Assembly (NCBI GenBank): GCA_937982515.1
Contig: CALJMB010000120.1
Location: 1-5,725, forward strand
Direction of reading: 5' to 3'
From: an uncultured Balneolaceae bacterium
GTDB lineage: Bacteria; Bacteroidota; Rhodothermia; Balneolales; Balneolaceae
DNA length: 5,725 nt
Part shown: positions 5,014-5,725 of the stretch, piece after piece
How the letters are laid out: every line of letters starts with the position of its first letter
Position numbering within the stretch: position 1 is the stretch's first letter
The notes under the pieces: generated by a model
Seen by the model: the letters and a program-made list of their open reading frames with translations, nothing else
What the model was told of the DNA's origin: nothing
Databases searched by the model: none
Made by a program: the position numbers and the translations under genes

Positions 5014-5062
5014 TCTGGTATCACCCTGACAGGGTTCCAAACCCTGTCAGGGTGATACCAGA
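5014..5062. repeat. Perfect 23-bp palindrome, copy 2
   Basis: Arms 5014-5036 and 5040-5062 are exact reverse complements around a three-base loop (cca), with the same ccctgacaggg core as the copy at 2266-2312. It lies about 130 bases past the stop of the lipoprotein gene and could form a very stable transcript-end hairpin, though no T-run follows. The differences from copy 1 within the stem are compensated on both arms. Confidence 0.8.
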
Positions 5063-5102
5063 CAGCTCCGCCCGTTGACAGCCCGGAGCAGAGCACCGGG
5101 AC

Positions 5103-5178
5103 GAGATAAAGGCACTTATAACGCTCTCCGCAGGCTGAGGGCTTCCCCTGAGGGAAGAGTTATGCGCCGCTTCTTATC
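5103..5178. repeat. Second copy of the dispersed repeat seen at 1435-1619
   Basis: The bases 5106-5126 (ataaaggcacttataacgct then c) match the reverse complement of 1584-1604 with one mismatch in 21. The segment also contains a 6-bp hairpin (cttccc 5142-5147, gggaag 5152-5157), and its outer ends gataa (5105-5109) and ttatc (5174-5178) are complementary, as in the larger copy. It is probably a shorter relative of the same element, lying directly after the lipoprotein gene. Confidence 0.5.
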
Positions 5179-5193
5179 CCGGACGCACGCTGT

Positions 5194-5725
5194 TTAGCTG
5201 TGTTTATGGTGATTATGATCTGTATTGTGGTTTCCATATCCGCGCAACGCTGCATATCTCTTTATCTGCTCCTGGGTTAAGATTTCTTTCATTTGAATAT
5301 GGGTAGTGACGTGAACGGCGCGTAAGGATCCTTTAATCTTTCCGATCTCTACCAGCAAAGAATCAACCGCTTTGGAGGAAGCATGGCCAGACTCAAACAT
5401 GTGGTTGAGTTCTTGTTCTTTTGCAATATATGTTTCCCCGATAGATATGGCTTTCTCCTTCATTTGATCAAAAAGGGCCTGGGTTTGCTTTCTTTGTCGA
5501 TTCGTAAGCTCAAGCTGATCTGCCAGTTCAAGGACATGTTTAGGGCCCGGATATTGATTTAATTCGGCTACTTTAGCCAGGCCCATGCCCATTCCGTTTA
5601 AATACCCTTCGATTTCCTGGTTGGTAAAGGCTTTAATTCTTCGGGTTTCTTGTCCGGCATAGGGGGTGTGCTGCCGGTTTGAGTGTTGCTCGTGAGAGCA
5701 CCCGAGAACCAGGGCCAAACAGAGG
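5194..5725 (-). CDS. Spy/CpxP-like periplasmic lipoprotein, 5' end outside window
   Basis: The C-terminal part of an exported, mostly helical protein of the Spy/CpxP group, whose members act as periplasmic chaperones or metal-stress sensors. The frame is open to the window edge; the first visible residues, LCLALVLGC, look like the end of a lipoprotein signal peptide with the acylated cysteine encoded near 5700, so the true start lies beyond 5725. The TTG at 5718 falls inside this signal and is not taken as the start. Numbering from that Cys, the mature part has 168 residues. It carries GMGLAKVAELNQYPGPKHVL (37-56), a stretch I recognise from related proteins, and two LTxxQ hallmarks, LTNRQ (65-69) and LTQEQ (141-145). 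The tail is histidine-rich (NHNTDHNHHKHS, five His), which suggests metal binding; family members lacking this tail would make that an added feature. Metal specificity is unknown. Confidence 0.78.
   Translation of the reverse strand, partial: LCLALVLGCSHEQHSNRQHTPYAGQETRRIKAFTNQEIEGYLNGMGMGLAKVAELNQYPGPKHVLELADQLELTNRQRKQTQALFDQMKEKAISIGETYIAKEQELNHMFESGHASSKAVDSLLVEIGKIKGSLRAVHVTTHIQMKEILTQEQIKRYAALRGYGNHNTDHNHHKHS

Overview
The window most likely comes from a member of the Bacteroidota, probably a Chitinophagaceae- or Sphingobacteriaceae-like genome. The evidence is a FecI-type ECF sigma factor with the hydrophobic C-terminal tail common in this phylum, a FecR-type anti-sigma factor beside it, an AraC regulator whose N-terminus begins MANKEIQRIKSITEFH, TAnnTTTG-type -7 promoter boxes, and long non-coding gaps filled with palindromic repeats. 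Genus and species cannot be named from the sequence alone. All five supported protein genes lie on the minus strand, so transcription runs from high to low coordinates.

Reading in the direction of transcription: (1) 5725-5194 is the 3' part of a Spy/CpxP-like lipoprotein with two LTxxQ motifs and a histidine-rich tail; its start lies outside the window. (2) 5193-4841 is non-coding and holds a perfect palindrome, a copy of a dispersed repeat, and a candidate promoter. (3) 4840-3965 is an AraC-type activator fused to a GyrI-like effector-binding domain; it has a Shine-Dalgarno sequence at its start and an even stronger one before an internal ATG at the domain junction. (4) 3964-3414 is non-coding, with an array of inverted 7-bp repeats and a candidate promoter plus operator region. 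(5) 3413-2490 is a second AraC-family regulator. (6) 2489-1397 is about 1.1 kb without a credible gene, a mosaic of inverted and dispersed repeats. (7) 1382-753 is the ECF sigma factor, apparently starting at TTG and overlapping a five-codon leader ORF. (8) 752-518 carries a candidate ECF-type promoter. (9) 517-1 is the N-terminal part of the FecR anti-sigma factor, cut off by the window edge.

The sigma and anti-sigma genes form a cell-surface signalling pair. In this phylum such pairs usually control a SusC/SusD-type or TonB-dependent outer-membrane uptake system, and the partner genes would be expected just beyond coordinate 1. The two AraC regulators and the lipoprotein look like independent transcription units, because repeat-filled gaps of 353 to more than 1000 bp separate them.

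I see no CRISPR array, intact insertion sequence, rRNA or tRNA, and no convincing new multigene system. The most unusual signals are the internal ribosome-binding site that could yield a free GyrI-like domain protein, the pair of palindromes that differ by compensated base changes, and the layered non-coding repeats.
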